Of a stretch of 64,000 nucleotides of DNA, positions 34,204 to 42,850 are shown in pieces (position 1 is the first letter of the stretch; each line of letters starts with the position of its first letter). The translations under genes were made by a program, and so were the position numbers. This stretch comes from Pseudovibrio sp000156235 (lineage in GTDB: Bacteria; Pseudomonadota; Alphaproteobacteria; Rhizobiales; Stappiaceae). The notes under the pieces were generated by a model, which saw only the letters and a program-made list of their open reading frames with translations, was not told where the DNA came from and did not search any database. The DNA lies in assembly GCF_000156235.1 (NCBI RefSeq), contig NZ_DS996805.1:310001-374000 (forward strand), read 5' to 3'.

Positions 34204-35550
34204 ATGCAGGTATCAGAAACCCTGGCCGAGGGCCTAAAGCGCGAACTCAAAGTCGTTATCCCGGCGACGGATCTGGCGACCCGCCTCGATGCATATCTGG
34301 ACGACATGAAGTCCAAGGTAAACATCAACGGCTTCCGTCCGGGTAAAGTTCCAGTTTCACACCTTAAGAAGATCCATGGCCGTCAGGCAATGGCTGAGCT
34401 GATCGGTAACCTGATCAACGAAACCACTGCTAAGACCATTGAAGAGCGCAAAGAAAAGCCAGCTCTTCAGCCAGAAATCGATCTTCCTGAAGACGATGCT
34501 GAAAAAGTTCTGGCAGGTGAAGCAGATCTCGCTTTCACCATGACTTACGAAGTTCTGCCTGAGTTTGAACTGGTAGATTTCGCAAAGATCGAACTTGAGC
34601 GCCCAATCGTTGAAATCGCTGACGAAGAAGTCGACGAGCAGGTTAAGCAGATCGCAGAATCCAACCGTCCATTTGAAGCGCGCGAAGAAGGCGCTGCTGC
34701 TGAAGACGGTGACCGTGTAACCATGCACTACCTTGGTAAGCTTGACGGCGAGCCATTTGACGGTGGTGAAGACGAAAACGGTCAGCTGGTTCTGGGTTCT
34801 GGTCAGTTCATTCCAGGCTTTGAAGAGCAGATCGTTGGCATGAAAATCGGTGACAAGAAAGTCATCGACGTGACCTTCCCTGAAGAATACGGCGCAGCAA
34901 ACCTTGCTGGTCGCGCAGTAACCTTCGACATCGACGTTAAGGGCATTGAAGCTCCAGGCGAAGTTTCCATTGATGATGAAATGGCAACCAAGCTGGGTCT
35001 TGAGTCCCTGGACAAGCTGAAAGAAATCGTTCGTGGCCAGATCGAAAGCCAGTTCGGTGCAGCTACCCGCCAGAAAGTGAAGCGCGCGCTTCTCGACAAG
35101 CTGGACGAAGAGTACTCCTTCGAGCTGCCTGAAAAACTTCTGGAAACAGAATTTGAAGGCGTTTGGAAGCAGGTTGAAGCTGACATGCAGCAGTCCGGTA
35201 AGACCTTCGAAGACGAAGAGACTACTGAAGACGAAGCTAAAGCTGAATACCGCAAGATCTCTGAGCGTCGCGTACGTCTCGGTCTGGTTCTTTCTGAAGT
35301 TGGTGAGCAGAACAAAGTTCAGGTTACCGACGAAGAAGTTCAGAAAGCTCTGTTCGACCGCGTTCGTCAGTTCCCAGGTCAGGAACAGCAGGTGTTCGAA
35401 TTCTACAAGAACAACGAACAGGCTCTCGCTTCCCTGCGTGCCCCAATCTACGAAGAGAAGGTTGTGGACTACATTCTGGAACTCGCGAAAGTTACCGACA
35501 AAGTCGTGTCCAAAGAAGAGCTGCTGGCTCAGGACGAAGACGAAGCTTAA
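34204..35550 (+). CDS. tig: Trigger factor
   Basis: Ribosome-bound chaperone and prolyl isomerase for nascent chains, 448 residues. The ribosome-docking signature GFRPGKVP is near residue 40. The FKBP-type domain (about 165-245) contains DRVTMHYLGKLDGEPFDGG. The long helical C-terminal substrate-binding arms follow, ending in an acidic tail. It is followed by a strong terminator and then clpP-clpX-lon, the usual order. Confidence 0.96.
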   Translation: MQVSETLAEGLKRELKVVIPATDLATRLDAYLDDMKSKVNINGFRPGKVPVSHLKKIHGRQAMAELIGNLINETTAKTIEERKEKPALQPEIDLPEDDAEKVLAGEADLAFTMTYEVLPEFELVDFAKIELERPIVEIADEEVDEQVKQIAESNRPFEAREEGAAAEDGDRVTMHYLGKLDGEPFDGGEDENGQLVLGSGQFIPGFEEQIVGMKIGDKKVIDVTFPEEYGAANLAGRAVTFDIDVKGIEAPGEVSIDDEMATKLGLESLDKLKEIVRGQIESQFGAATRQKVKRALLDKLDEEYSFELPEKLLETEFEGVWKQVEADMQQSGKTFEDEETTEDEAKAEYRKISERRVRLGLVLSEVGEQNKVQVTDEEVQKALFDRVRQFPGQEQQVFEFYKNNEQALASLRAPIYEEKVVDYILELAKVTDKVVSKEELLAQDEDEA

Positions 35551-35897
35551 TTCTCGAATTTTTCCGAGAATTACGGAGAGGGGGCCTTGTGCCCCCTTTT
35601 TCTTTTTTGAGATCTTGAAATTTGAGGTGGAAAGCCGAAATATCTAAAGCCGTCTTAAGTGCATAGGGCTAATGTGGCCTTTAAGCTCCCTTATAATTGG
35701 GATAAGACTATCAGGCCTTATGGAAACACTCCATAAACCTTGTGGCTTTACCTTTTGGCAAGTGCCTTTAAGACAAGGGCGACATCCCGTGGGTGGGCAT
35801 GTTGCTTTTTTCGACATAAGTTTCTTGCAGGCTTGCCGGGATACCGGATAAGTTACCGAGCTTAATAAGCTTTCTGCATATTTAAAATGGATGACGC
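35551..35897. other. tig-clpP intergenic region
   Basis: About 350 bases. It contains a TTCTCG/CGAGAA hairpin (35551-35570), the tig terminator, and a short palindrome AGCTTA-A-TAAGCT (35859-35871) about 27 bases before clpP. The clpP promoter must be here, but no clear heat-shock consensus is seen. Confidence 0.5.
35579..35597 (+). terminator. Intrinsic terminator of tig
   Basis: AGGGGGC/GCCCCCT stem with a CTTGT loop, followed by TTTTTCTTTTTT. Confidence 0.9.
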
Positions 35898-36533
35898 ATG
35901 ACCGATCCTGTTGAGTATTTTACGAACAGCCTGGTGCCGATGGTTGTAGAACAAACCAACCGGGGTGAGCGGGCCTATGACATCTTCTCAAGGTTGCTCA
36001 AGGAACGCATTATCTTCCTGACCGGTCCTGTGGAAGATACAATGGCGACGCTGGTCTGTTCCCAGTTGCTTTATCTGGAAGCGGAAAACCCGAACAAAGA
36101 GATTGCGCTTTATATCAATTCCCCGGGTGGCGTTGTCACTAGTGGTCTTGCTATTTATGACACTATGCAGTTTATCCGCCCAAAGATTTCAACTCTTTGT
36201 ATCGGTCAGGCTGCAAGCATGGGTTCTTTGCTTCTGGCTGCTGGTGAAAAGGGTATGCGCTTTTCTCTGCCAAATAGCCGGGTCATGGTTCACCAGCCTT
36301 CCGGTGGTTTCCGCGGGCAGGCGGCAGACATTATGCTGCATGCACAGGAAATTCTGAAGCTGAAGCGTCGCCTCAATGAGATTTACGTTTCTCACACAGG
36401 TCAGACACTTGAAGCTGTTGAAGAAGCGCTTGAGCGTGATAACTTTATGAGTGCAGATGCGGCGAAAGAGTTCGGTCTGATTGATAACGTTATTGAAAAT
36501 CGCGAGAGCCTGAACGTTATTGAGCCAGCTTAA
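35898..36533 (+). CDS. clpP: ATP-dependent Clp protease proteolytic subunit
   Basis: Serine protease that forms the tetradecameric chamber used with ClpX or ClpA. 211 residues with the catalytic triad S107 (GQAASMGS), H132 (MVHQPSGG) and D181 (ERDNFMSA). A short N-terminal propeptide is likely. Followed by clpX after 257 bases. Confidence 0.97.
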   Translation: MTDPVEYFTNSLVPMVVEQTNRGERAYDIFSRLLKERIIFLTGPVEDTMATLVCSQLLYLEAENPNKEIALYINSPGGVVTSGLAIYDTMQFIRPKISTLCIGQAASMGSLLLAAGEKGMRFSLPNSRVMVHQPSGGFRGQAADIMLHAQEILKLKRRLNEIYVSHTGQTLEAVEEALERDNFMSADAAKEFGLIDNVIENRESLNVIEPA

Positions 36534-36790
36534 AGCCGGTTTTTAAAAGTAACTCGCGCGCAAGTTTTTTTAACAGGGAATGAACTTTGCGTGCGGGGCT
36601 TAAAGGAATGTTGATTATTGCGAGCCAAATATCGCATAAGAGAATGGCTATTAGTGATTTCCAAAGCTTCCCTCTGGAAGCGGAACACAAAACGCGATAA
36701 GTCAGTAGAACGTCGAGGCGAATATTTCGCTGTCGAGTTAAGAATTCTAACAGGGGCTGCGTCCCCTGAAACGATGCGGGGTTATATCTC

Positions 36791-38056
36791 ATGAGCAAAG
36801 CCAGCGGCAGCGACAGCAAGAATACGCTTTACTGCTCGTTTTGCGGAAAAAGCCAGCATGAGGTCCGTAAGCTGATTGCGGGTCCGACCGTGTTCATCTG
36901 TGATGAATGCGTCGAACTCTGCATGGACATTATTCGCGAAGAAAACAAATCTTCGCTGGTGAAGTCTCGTGATGGGATCCCGACACCTCAGGAAATTCGT
37001 GGCGTTCTGGATGATTACGTGATTGGTCAGGGCCGAGCCAAAAAGGTTCTGTCCGTAGCGGTGCACAACCACTACAAGCGCCTGAATCACGCGTCCAAGA
37101 ACAACGATGTTGAACTTGCAAAGTCCAACATCCTGCTGGTTGGTCCTACCGGGTGTGGTAAAACCCACCTGGCACAAACGCTCGCCCGAATTCTGGATGT
37201 TCCGTTTACAATGGCTGACGCAACCACGCTGACTGAAGCGGGTTACGTTGGTGAAGACGTTGAAAATATTATTCTGAAGCTTCTTCAGGCCGCTGACTAC
37301 AATGTTGAGCGCGCACAGCGTGGTATTGTCTACATCGATGAGGTGGACAAGATTACGCGTAAAGCAGAGAATCCATCCATCACCCGCGATGTTTCCGGTG
37401 AAGGTGTTCAGCAGGCACTGCTGAAGATCATGGAAGGTACTGTTGCTTCTGTGCCTCCGCAGGGTGGTCGTAAGCACCCACAGCAGGAGTTCCTGCAGGT
37501 GGACACCACGAACATTCTGTTCATCTGTGGTGGTGCGTTTGCTGGTCTGGACAAGATCATTTCTGACCGTGGTCGTTCCACCTCTATCGGTTTTGCTGCG
37601 TCCGTCATGGCGCCGGAAGATCGTAAGACTGGTGAGCTGTTTGCGGAGCTGGAGCCGGAAGATCTGCTCAAGTTCGGTCTTATCCCGGAATTTGTTGGTC
37701 GCTTGCCTGTGATCGCAACTCTGGAAGACCTGGACGAAGATGCACTGGTTTCAATTCTGCGTGAGCCTAAGAACGCATTGGTTGCTCAGTATCAGCGTCT
37801 CTTCGAGATGGAAAATGTTGAGCTGACCTTCCACGAAGATGCTCTTAAGGCAATTGCCCGCAAGGCGATTGAACGTAAGACCGGTGCACGTGGTCTGCGC
37901 TCCATCCTTGAGGCGATCCTTCTGGAGACCATGTATGAGCTTCCTGGACTGAAGGGCGTCAAGGAAGTTGTTATTTCTGCTGAAGTCGTCGACGGCGAAG
38001 CGCGTCCTTTGTACATCTATGAGGATCGTGCGGAGAATTCAGCCACCAGCGCATAA
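36791..38056 (+). CDS. clpX: ATP-dependent Clp protease ATP-binding subunit ClpX
   Basis: AAA+ unfoldase that feeds substrates to ClpP. 421 residues. The N-terminal C4 zinc domain uses C15, C18, C37 and C40. Walker A is GPTGCGKT (118-125), Walker B is VYIDEVDKI, and the ClpP-docking IGF-type loop and the C-terminal small domain are present. In alphaproteobacteria ClpXP removes CtrA during the cell cycle, which connects with the CtrA boxes elsewhere in this window. A terminator follows. Confidence 0.97.
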   Translation: MSKASGSDSKNTLYCSFCGKSQHEVRKLIAGPTVFICDECVELCMDIIREENKSSLVKSRDGIPTPQEIRGVLDDYVIGQGRAKKVLSVAVHNHYKRLNHASKNNDVELAKSNILLVGPTGCGKTHLAQTLARILDVPFTMADATTLTEAGYVGEDVENIILKLLQAADYNVERAQRGIVYIDEVDKITRKAENPSITRDVSGEGVQQALLKIMEGTVASVPPQGGRKHPQQEFLQVDTTNILFICGGAFAGLDKIISDRGRSTSIGFAASVMAPEDRKTGELFAELEPEDLLKFGLIPEFVGRLPVIATLEDLDEDALVSILREPKNALVAQYQRLFEMENVELTFHEDALKAIARKAIERKTGARGLRSILEAILLETMYELPGLKGVKEVVISAEVVDGEARPLYIYEDRAENSATSA

Positions 38057-38108
38057 GCTAGGTGATTGAAGAGCCATTTGGCGTCGCTCGCAGGTATTGA
38101 GTTTAATT

Positions 38109-38140
38109 TGGGCGGTAACTTGAGAAAAAAGTGCCGCCCA
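38109..38140 (+). terminator. Intrinsic terminator of clpX
   Basis: TGGGCGG/CCGCCCA stem, extended by a G-T and an A-T pair, then TTTTTTG. Confidence 0.8.
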
Positions 38141-38323
38141 TTTTTTGTCTCATGCGTCTAGCATGATGCGGTGAATGAGTGTTCTGCGTAAACGGCGGAT
38201 CAGGCCAGAAAGGATAGCATTCCGGCTTAAGGATGAGGATGGTCAGGCGGTGTTATGCGCTCCTTCCAACAGGAAAAAAGCTTATAATATCAACAGATCG
38301 CTGAAAGACTTAAGAGGGGAGTG

Positions 38324-38352
38324 CTTGACACTTGGGGGCGGTGTCTCCACGT
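38324..38352 (+). promoter_or_regulatory. Possible lon promoter
   Basis: CTTGAC, 17 bases, then CCACGT. The first box fits both the housekeeping and heat-shock sigma factors of alphaproteobacteria, but the second is a weak match to either. Placed ~165 bases before lon. Confidence 0.3.
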
Positions 38353-38516
38353 AATAGGTCTAGTTCGCAGCTTGGCGAGTTTGTTCGTGCCCGTTCCGGG
38401 GCGAGGAGGTTCGGCCTTTACAAAAATTCTTCGAATGGCCTTGTGGTCCGAGTTGATTTTTATGTTGCGCTTTTTCGTGGCTTTCGTTGGAAAGCCGCAT
38501 TTTGAAAGGAATAGAG

Positions 38517-40946
38517 ATGGCTGACAATGAAATGCGCCCGGTAGAAGAAACGGAAAGCTCGGTATTTCCAGTTCTCCCACTGCGCAACATCGTCGTATTC
38601 CCTCATATGATCGTGCCGCTGTTTGTAGGGCGCGAGAAATCGATCCGTGCTCTGGAAGAGGTTATGAACTCTGACAAGCAGATCCTGCTTGCCACCCAGA
38701 TGAACGAGGCGGATGACGATCCGGATACTGACCAGATTTATAAGGTCGGTACTCTTGCAACAGTTTTGCAGCTGCTGAAGCTGCCTGATAATACCGTAAA
38801 GGTTTTGGTTGAAGGTGGTGCACGTGCCGAAATCGGCGGGTTTACCGATCGCGAAGACCTTTATGAAGCGGAAGCTGTCATTCTCGATGAGACTGGTGGT
38901 GACGAGGTTGAGGTTGAAGCGCTTGGCCGTTCAGTGATTTCCGAGTTTGAAAACTACGTGAAGCTGAACAAAAAAGTGTCTCCTGAAGTTCTCGGCGCCG
39001 TCAACCAGATTGACGACTTCTCGAAACTTGCTGATACCATTGCATCCCATCTTGCTGTGAAGATCCAGGACAAGCAGGAGCTGCTTGGCACTGTGGCGGT
39101 CACAGAGCGCCTTGAGAAGGTGCTGGGCATGATGGAGAGCGAAATCTCCGTTCTGCAGGTGGAAAAGCGCATCCGCTCCCGCGTGAAGCGCCAGATGGAG
39201 AAAACCCAGCGCGAGTACTATCTGAATGAGCAGATGAAGGCCATTCAGAAAGAACTTGGTGATGGTGAAGACGGCCGCGACGAACTTGCTGAGCTGGAAG
39301 AGCGCGTTGAAAAGACGAAGCTGTCCAAGGAAGCTCGCGAGAAGGCGAATGCTGAGCTGAAAAAGCTGAAGCAGATGAGCCCAATGTCCGCGGAAGCTAC
39401 TGTTGTTCGCAACTACCTTGACTGGCTGATCGGCATTCCTTGGGGCAAGAAGTCCAAAGTAAAGCACGACCTGACGCTGGCTGAGAAGGTGCTGGACACC
39501 GATCACTACGGCCTTGAGAAGGTCAAGGAGCGCATTGTCGAGTATCTGGCAGTGCAGAAGCGCGCGAACAAGCTGCGCGGTCCTATCCTGTGTCTCGTTG
39601 GCCCTCCAGGCGTTGGTAAAACCTCTCTGGGTAAGTCCATTGCGAAAGCAACTGGTCGTGAATTCGTGCGTATGTCCCTTGGCGGCGTACGTGATGAGGC
39701 TGAGATCCGCGGTCACCGCCGCACTTACATCGGTTCCATGCCGGGTAAAGTGATCCAGTCCATGAAGAAAGCGAAGAAATCCAACCCGCTCTTCCTGCTC
39801 GACGAGATCGACAAGATGGGCATGGATTTCCGTGGCGATCCATCTTCCGCTCTGCTTGAGGTTCTTGACCCAGAGCAGAACGGCAGCTTCATGGATCACT
39901 ACCTGGAAGTGGAATACGATCTGTCTGACGTCATGTTCGTGACCACCGCCAATACGCTGAACATTCCTGGCCCATTGATGGACCGTATGGAAATCATCCG
40001 TATTGCTGGTTACACCGAAGACGAGAAGATCGAAATCTGCCGTCGCCACTTGCTGCCTAAAGCCGTGAAGAACCACGGTCTGAAGGATGGTGAGTTTGAA
40101 GTGTCCGATGGCGCTTTGCAGAAGACCATTCGCCTTTACACCCGTGAAGCCGGTGTGCGTAACCTTGAGCGTGAGATGAACACTCTGGCGCGTAAGGCTG
40201 TGAAAGACATTCTGACCTCTGACAAGAAGTCCATTTCTGTTGATGAGGACATTGTTGAGGAATACCTCGGTGTTCCACGCTTCCGCTTCGGTCAGGTCGA
40301 AGACGAAGATCAGGTTGGTGTTGTCACTGGTCTGGCATGGACCGAGGTTGGCGGTGAGCTGCTGACCATTGAAGGTGTCATGATGCCAGGCAAGGGCAAG
40401 ATGACCGTAACCGGCAACCTGCGTGATGTGATGAAAGAGTCCATCTCCGCAGCTGCGTCTTACGTTCGTTCCCGCTCTGAAGACTTCGGCATTGAGCCAC
40501 CACTGTTCGACAAGCGTGAGCTGCACGTTCACGTGCCAGAAGGGGCTACTCCTAAGGATGGTCCATCTGCTGGTATCGCCATGGCGACCACCGTCATTTC
40601 TGTGATGACAGGTATTCCGGTTCGTCGTGATGTGGCGATGACAGGCGAGATCACACTGCGTGGTCGCGTGCTGCCGATCGGTGGTCTGAAAGAGAAGCTT
40701 CTGGCAGCTCTGCGTGGCGGTATTAAGAAGGTTCTGATCCCTGCGGACAACGCGAAGGATCTGGCTGACATTCCTGACAATGTGAAGAATGAATTGGAAA
40801 TTATTCCAGTCGCTCGCATGGACGAAGTCCTTGAACATGCTCTTGTTCGTATGCCTGAGGCCATCGAATGGAGCGAAGAGGAAGATAAGTCCAGCTCAGA
40901 AGCATTGGTCAAAGATGACAAGGGTTCAGGGGTCGTTGCCCACTAA
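38517..40946 (+). CDS. lon: ATP-dependent protease Lon
   Basis: Cytoplasmic AAA+ protease for damaged and short-lived regulatory proteins. 809 residues from the ATG at 38517, which has AAGGA 8 bases upstream; an upstream TTG frame lacks a site. N-terminal substrate domain, coiled coil, Walker A GPPGVGKTSL, Walker B LFLLDEIDKM, and the Ser-Lys catalytic dyad S684 (KDGPSAGIA) and K727 (GGLKEKL). Terminator directly after. Confidence 0.97.
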   Translation: MADNEMRPVEETESSVFPVLPLRNIVVFPHMIVPLFVGREKSIRALEEVMNSDKQILLATQMNEADDDPDTDQIYKVGTLATVLQLLKLPDNTVKVLVEGGARAEIGGFTDREDLYEAEAVILDETGGDEVEVEALGRSVISEFENYVKLNKKVSPEVLGAVNQIDDFSKLADTIASHLAVKIQDKQELLGTVAVTERLEKVLGMMESEISVLQVEKRIRSRVKRQMEKTQREYYLNEQMKAIQKELGDGEDGRDELAELEERVEKTKLSKEAREKANAELKKLKQMSPMSAEATVVRNYLDWLIGIPWGKKSKVKHDLTLAEKVLDTDHYGLEKVKERIVEYLAVQKRANKLRGPILCLVGPPGVGKTSLGKSIAKATGREFVRMSLGGVRDEAEIRGHRRTYIGSMPGKVIQSMKKAKKSNPLFLLDEIDKMGMDFRGDPSSALLEVLDPEQNGSFMDHYLEVEYDLSDVMFVTTANTLNIPGPLMDRMEIIRIAGYTEDEKIEICRRHLLPKAVKNHGLKDGEFEVSDGALQKTIRLYTREAGVRNLEREMNTLARKAVKDILTSDKKSISVDEDIVEEYLGVPRFRFGQVEDEDQVGVVTGLAWTEVGGELLTIEGVMMPGKGKMTVTGNLRDVMKESISAAASYVRSRSEDFGIEPPLFDKRELHVHVPEGATPKDGPSAGIAMATTVISVMTGIPVRRDVAMTGEITLRGRVLPIGGLKEKLLAALRGGIKKVLIPADNAKDLADIPDNVKNELEIIPVARMDEVLEHALVRMPEAIEWSEEEDKSSSEALVKDDKGSGVVAH

Positions 40947-40970
40947 ACCAGAGCGTCAGGTTGTGGATAC

Positions 40971-40999
40971 AAAAGCCTCGGACAAGTTCCGAGGCTTTT
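40971..40999. terminator. Intrinsic terminator of lon
   Basis: AAAAGCCTCGGA/TCCGAGGCTTTT, a 12-bp perfect stem with a CAAGT loop and a trailing T run. Confidence 0.92.
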
Positions 41000-41137
41000 T
41001 TTGGTTGATACTACACAGGAAATGGCCGTTTTCTGCGGTTTACGGCTTGATTTGAACGCATTTTCGCACGAATGTCCGATTCAGGAGTGCAGCGCGAATC
41101 TAAAGCATTCCCCACGTTATTTTAGAAAGGGACTGTC

Positions 41138-41413
41138 ATGAACAAGAATGATCTGATCGGGGCCGTTGCAGAAAAAACTGGCTTGACCAAAGCACAGGCA
41201 GGCGAAGCAGTAGAAGCATCTTTCGAGGCAATCACTGAAACCCTGAAGAGCGGCGATGAAGTTCGGATCATCGGATTTGGCAACTTTTCCGTTTCCGCTC
41301 GTGCGGCAACTGAAGGCCGTAATCCACGCACAGGCGAAACCATTCAGATTCCGGCTTCCAAGACGCCGAAATTTAAAGCTGGTAAAGGCCTGAAGGACGC
41401 GGTCAACGCCTAA
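41138..41413 (+). CDS. hupB: DNA-binding protein HU
   Basis: A 91-residue nucleoid protein. It begins MNKNDLIGAVAEKTGLTKAQ and contains the DNA-bending arm with GRNPRTGETIQIPASKTPKF, the HU signature. The lon-hupB order is standard. Its own terminator follows. Confidence 0.96.
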   Translation: MNKNDLIGAVAEKTGLTKAQAGEAVEASFEAITETLKSGDEVRIIGFGNFSVSARAATEGRNPRTGETIQIPASKTPKFKAGKGLKDAVNA

Positions 41414-41439
41414 TTGGGCTTGTTCGTTTTGGGTTGAAA

Positions 41440-41471
41440 AGTCCCTGTTGCTCATTGGAGTGGCAGGGGCT
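41440..41471 (+). terminator. Intrinsic terminator of hupB
   Basis: AGTCCCTG/CAGGGGCT stem (one G-T pair) followed by TTTTTTT. Confidence 0.8.
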
Positions 41472-41607
41472 TTTTTTATGCGTAGATTTCAGGTGGGCTT
41501 CCGATTTTTAGCTGTGTGGACAAGCCTTTGTTTAATCAGGTAATTCACAGGATCGGTGGCTGGCTCAAGTTTTTTGCTGGTAATGTCGTTTTTTTCAATT
41601 TCAGGAC

Positions 41608-41636
41608 TTGCCAAGGGTAGGGAGGGCGGCTAAATA
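41608..41636 (+). promoter_or_regulatory. tRNA-Val operon promoter
   Basis: TTGCCA, 17 bases of GC-rich spacer, then TAAATA, about 35 bases before the first tRNA-Val. Confidence 0.55.
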
Positions 41637-41670
41637 GCTCCCCACGCCACACGGCGTACCACCCAAGCGG

Positions 41671-41746
<76 letters not shown>

Positions 41747-41780
41747 TTCTCTTTTAAGGGAATGTTCAACGCGCCTGGAT

Positions 41781-41856
<76 letters not shown>

Positions 41857-41876
41857 TTCCTCTTCTAGAGGATGTC

Positions 41877-41903
41877 AAGTCTCCCGGAGATCTGCGGAGG
41901 CTT
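41877..41903 (+). terminator. Intrinsic terminator of tRNA-Val operon
   Basis: AAGTCTCC/GGAGGCTT stem with one G-T pair, followed by TTTTG. Confidence 0.7.
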
Positions 41904-42143
41904 TTTTGTTGTCTGACCTCCCGAAAATTATCGAGTGCTGCTCCATTAAGCTTAAGGGTGCCTTACGGCTCTTGGTTTCTCAAGACTGTAGGGAAGGGAG
42001 CTAATCTGAGCAAAAACCAAAGGGTGATCTCAGGATCTTCTGGCTAAGCTTCTGGTAGTGGTTTGTGGAGTTTGTTCCCAGAGCGTGTTTTTGAATTTTG
42101 ATTTTTCAAAGCGGTTTTGGGTTGGAGTGCGCGTTTTCACTGG

Positions 42144-42157
42144 TTGATCTTGATCAA
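42144..42157. promoter_or_regulatory. FNR/FixK box
   Basis: TTGAT-CTTG-ATCAA is a perfect match to the oxygen-responsive FNR/FixK consensus. A TGTTAT element at 42181-42186 lies where a -10 box would be if the site is centred near -41, the class II activator position. The target is the membrane protein gene at 42285. Confidence 0.7.
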
Positions 42158-42284
42158 TCCACCGTCACGTGTACTTGAGCTGTTATTGATCGGCTAAGTG
42201 TGCCGTAGATAACACCAGTTCGAACTGAGATGGTTTTTAACTCCGCATAGCAATCAAGTATAACTACGTGGAGGCATGCGCCGT

Positions 42285-42767
42285 ATGAGTGGTTCAAGTC
42301 ATAAGCACCCCATCTGTCCGCCACTTGTGTGGCATACCTTAGTCACCATCATTCTGGCTGGCATCGTTGCTGATGTGAGCTGGGAAATCTGGGCGCGCTA
42401 CATCACGCCGTTCTGGGTTGGTGGTCCTCTTCAGCCAGCTGCTCTTGTGCAGTCTGTGTTCGGCTTCAGAAACCTGTTCTGGGCTGAAGTCATCCACGCC
42501 GTTGTTGGCGTCGTCTTCTATCCACTGGGTTACGTTTATATTGCCCGTCCGCTGGCACGCGTGATCATTCCGCCGCTGCCATGGTGGATTGTTGGTCTTT
42601 GTTACGGTGTTGGTCTTTGGGTGTTCGCGCTTTACATCATGGCGCACATCTTTGCTGGCCTGCCACCGTTCCTCGGCTTCATCCAGCTGACATGGGCTTC
42701 TCTGGTTGGTCACATGATCTTCGGCTTCATGACCGCTCTGGTGGTCCGCTACCGTCACGGTTGGTGA
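42285..42767 (+). CDS. Hypothetical four-helix membrane protein, predicted FNR/FixK target
   Basis: About 160 residues with four predicted membrane helices, the first VWHTLVTIILAGIVADV and the last near VGHMIFGFMTALVV. Several conserved-looking His, Trp and Pro residues lie near the membrane edges (SWEIWARYITPF, WAEVIHAVVG, YIMAHIFAG). These could bind a cofactor, but I recognise no family. The ATG at 42285 is 10 bases from GGAGG; the ATG at 42276 is too close to it. The perfect FNR box upstream suggests induction at low oxygen. Confidence 0.7.
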   Translation: MSGSSHKHPICPPLVWHTLVTIILAGIVADVSWEIWARYITPFWVGGPLQPAALVQSVFGFRNLFWAEVIHAVVGVVFYPLGYVYIARPLARVIIPPLPWWIVGLCYGVGLWVFALYIMAHIFAGLPPFLGFIQLTWASLVGHMIFGFMTALVVRYRHGW

Positions 42768-42800
42768 TTGGCTGTTACGTGATTAAGTTCACTGCAAAAG

Positions 42801-42829
42801 AAAAGGCGGAGCACTGTGCTCCGCCTTTT
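42801..42829. terminator. Bidirectional intrinsic terminator
   Basis: AAAAGGCGGAGCAC and GTGCTCCGCCTTTT around a single T, with T runs on both strands. Shared by the membrane protein gene and the converging secreted protein gene. Confidence 0.9.
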
Positions 42830-42850
42830 TGCGTTTGTAGGTTCTGATGC

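Larger units (their letters stand above)
38057..38516. other. clpX-lon intergenic region
   Basis: About 460 bases holding the clpX terminator and a possible lon promoter (both listed). No convincing reading frame or RNA gene is seen. Confidence 0.5.
41857..42284. other. Region upstream of the FNR-box membrane protein
   Basis: About 430 bases holding the tRNA-Val terminator and a perfect FNR/FixK site (both listed). No gene is seen; short frames over the tRNA genes are shadows. Confidence 0.5.

Noticed and set aside
38931..40838. A 635-codon minus-strand frame opposite lon
   Set aside because: Antisense shadow of lon, rich in His and Gln, with no family motifs or ribosome site.
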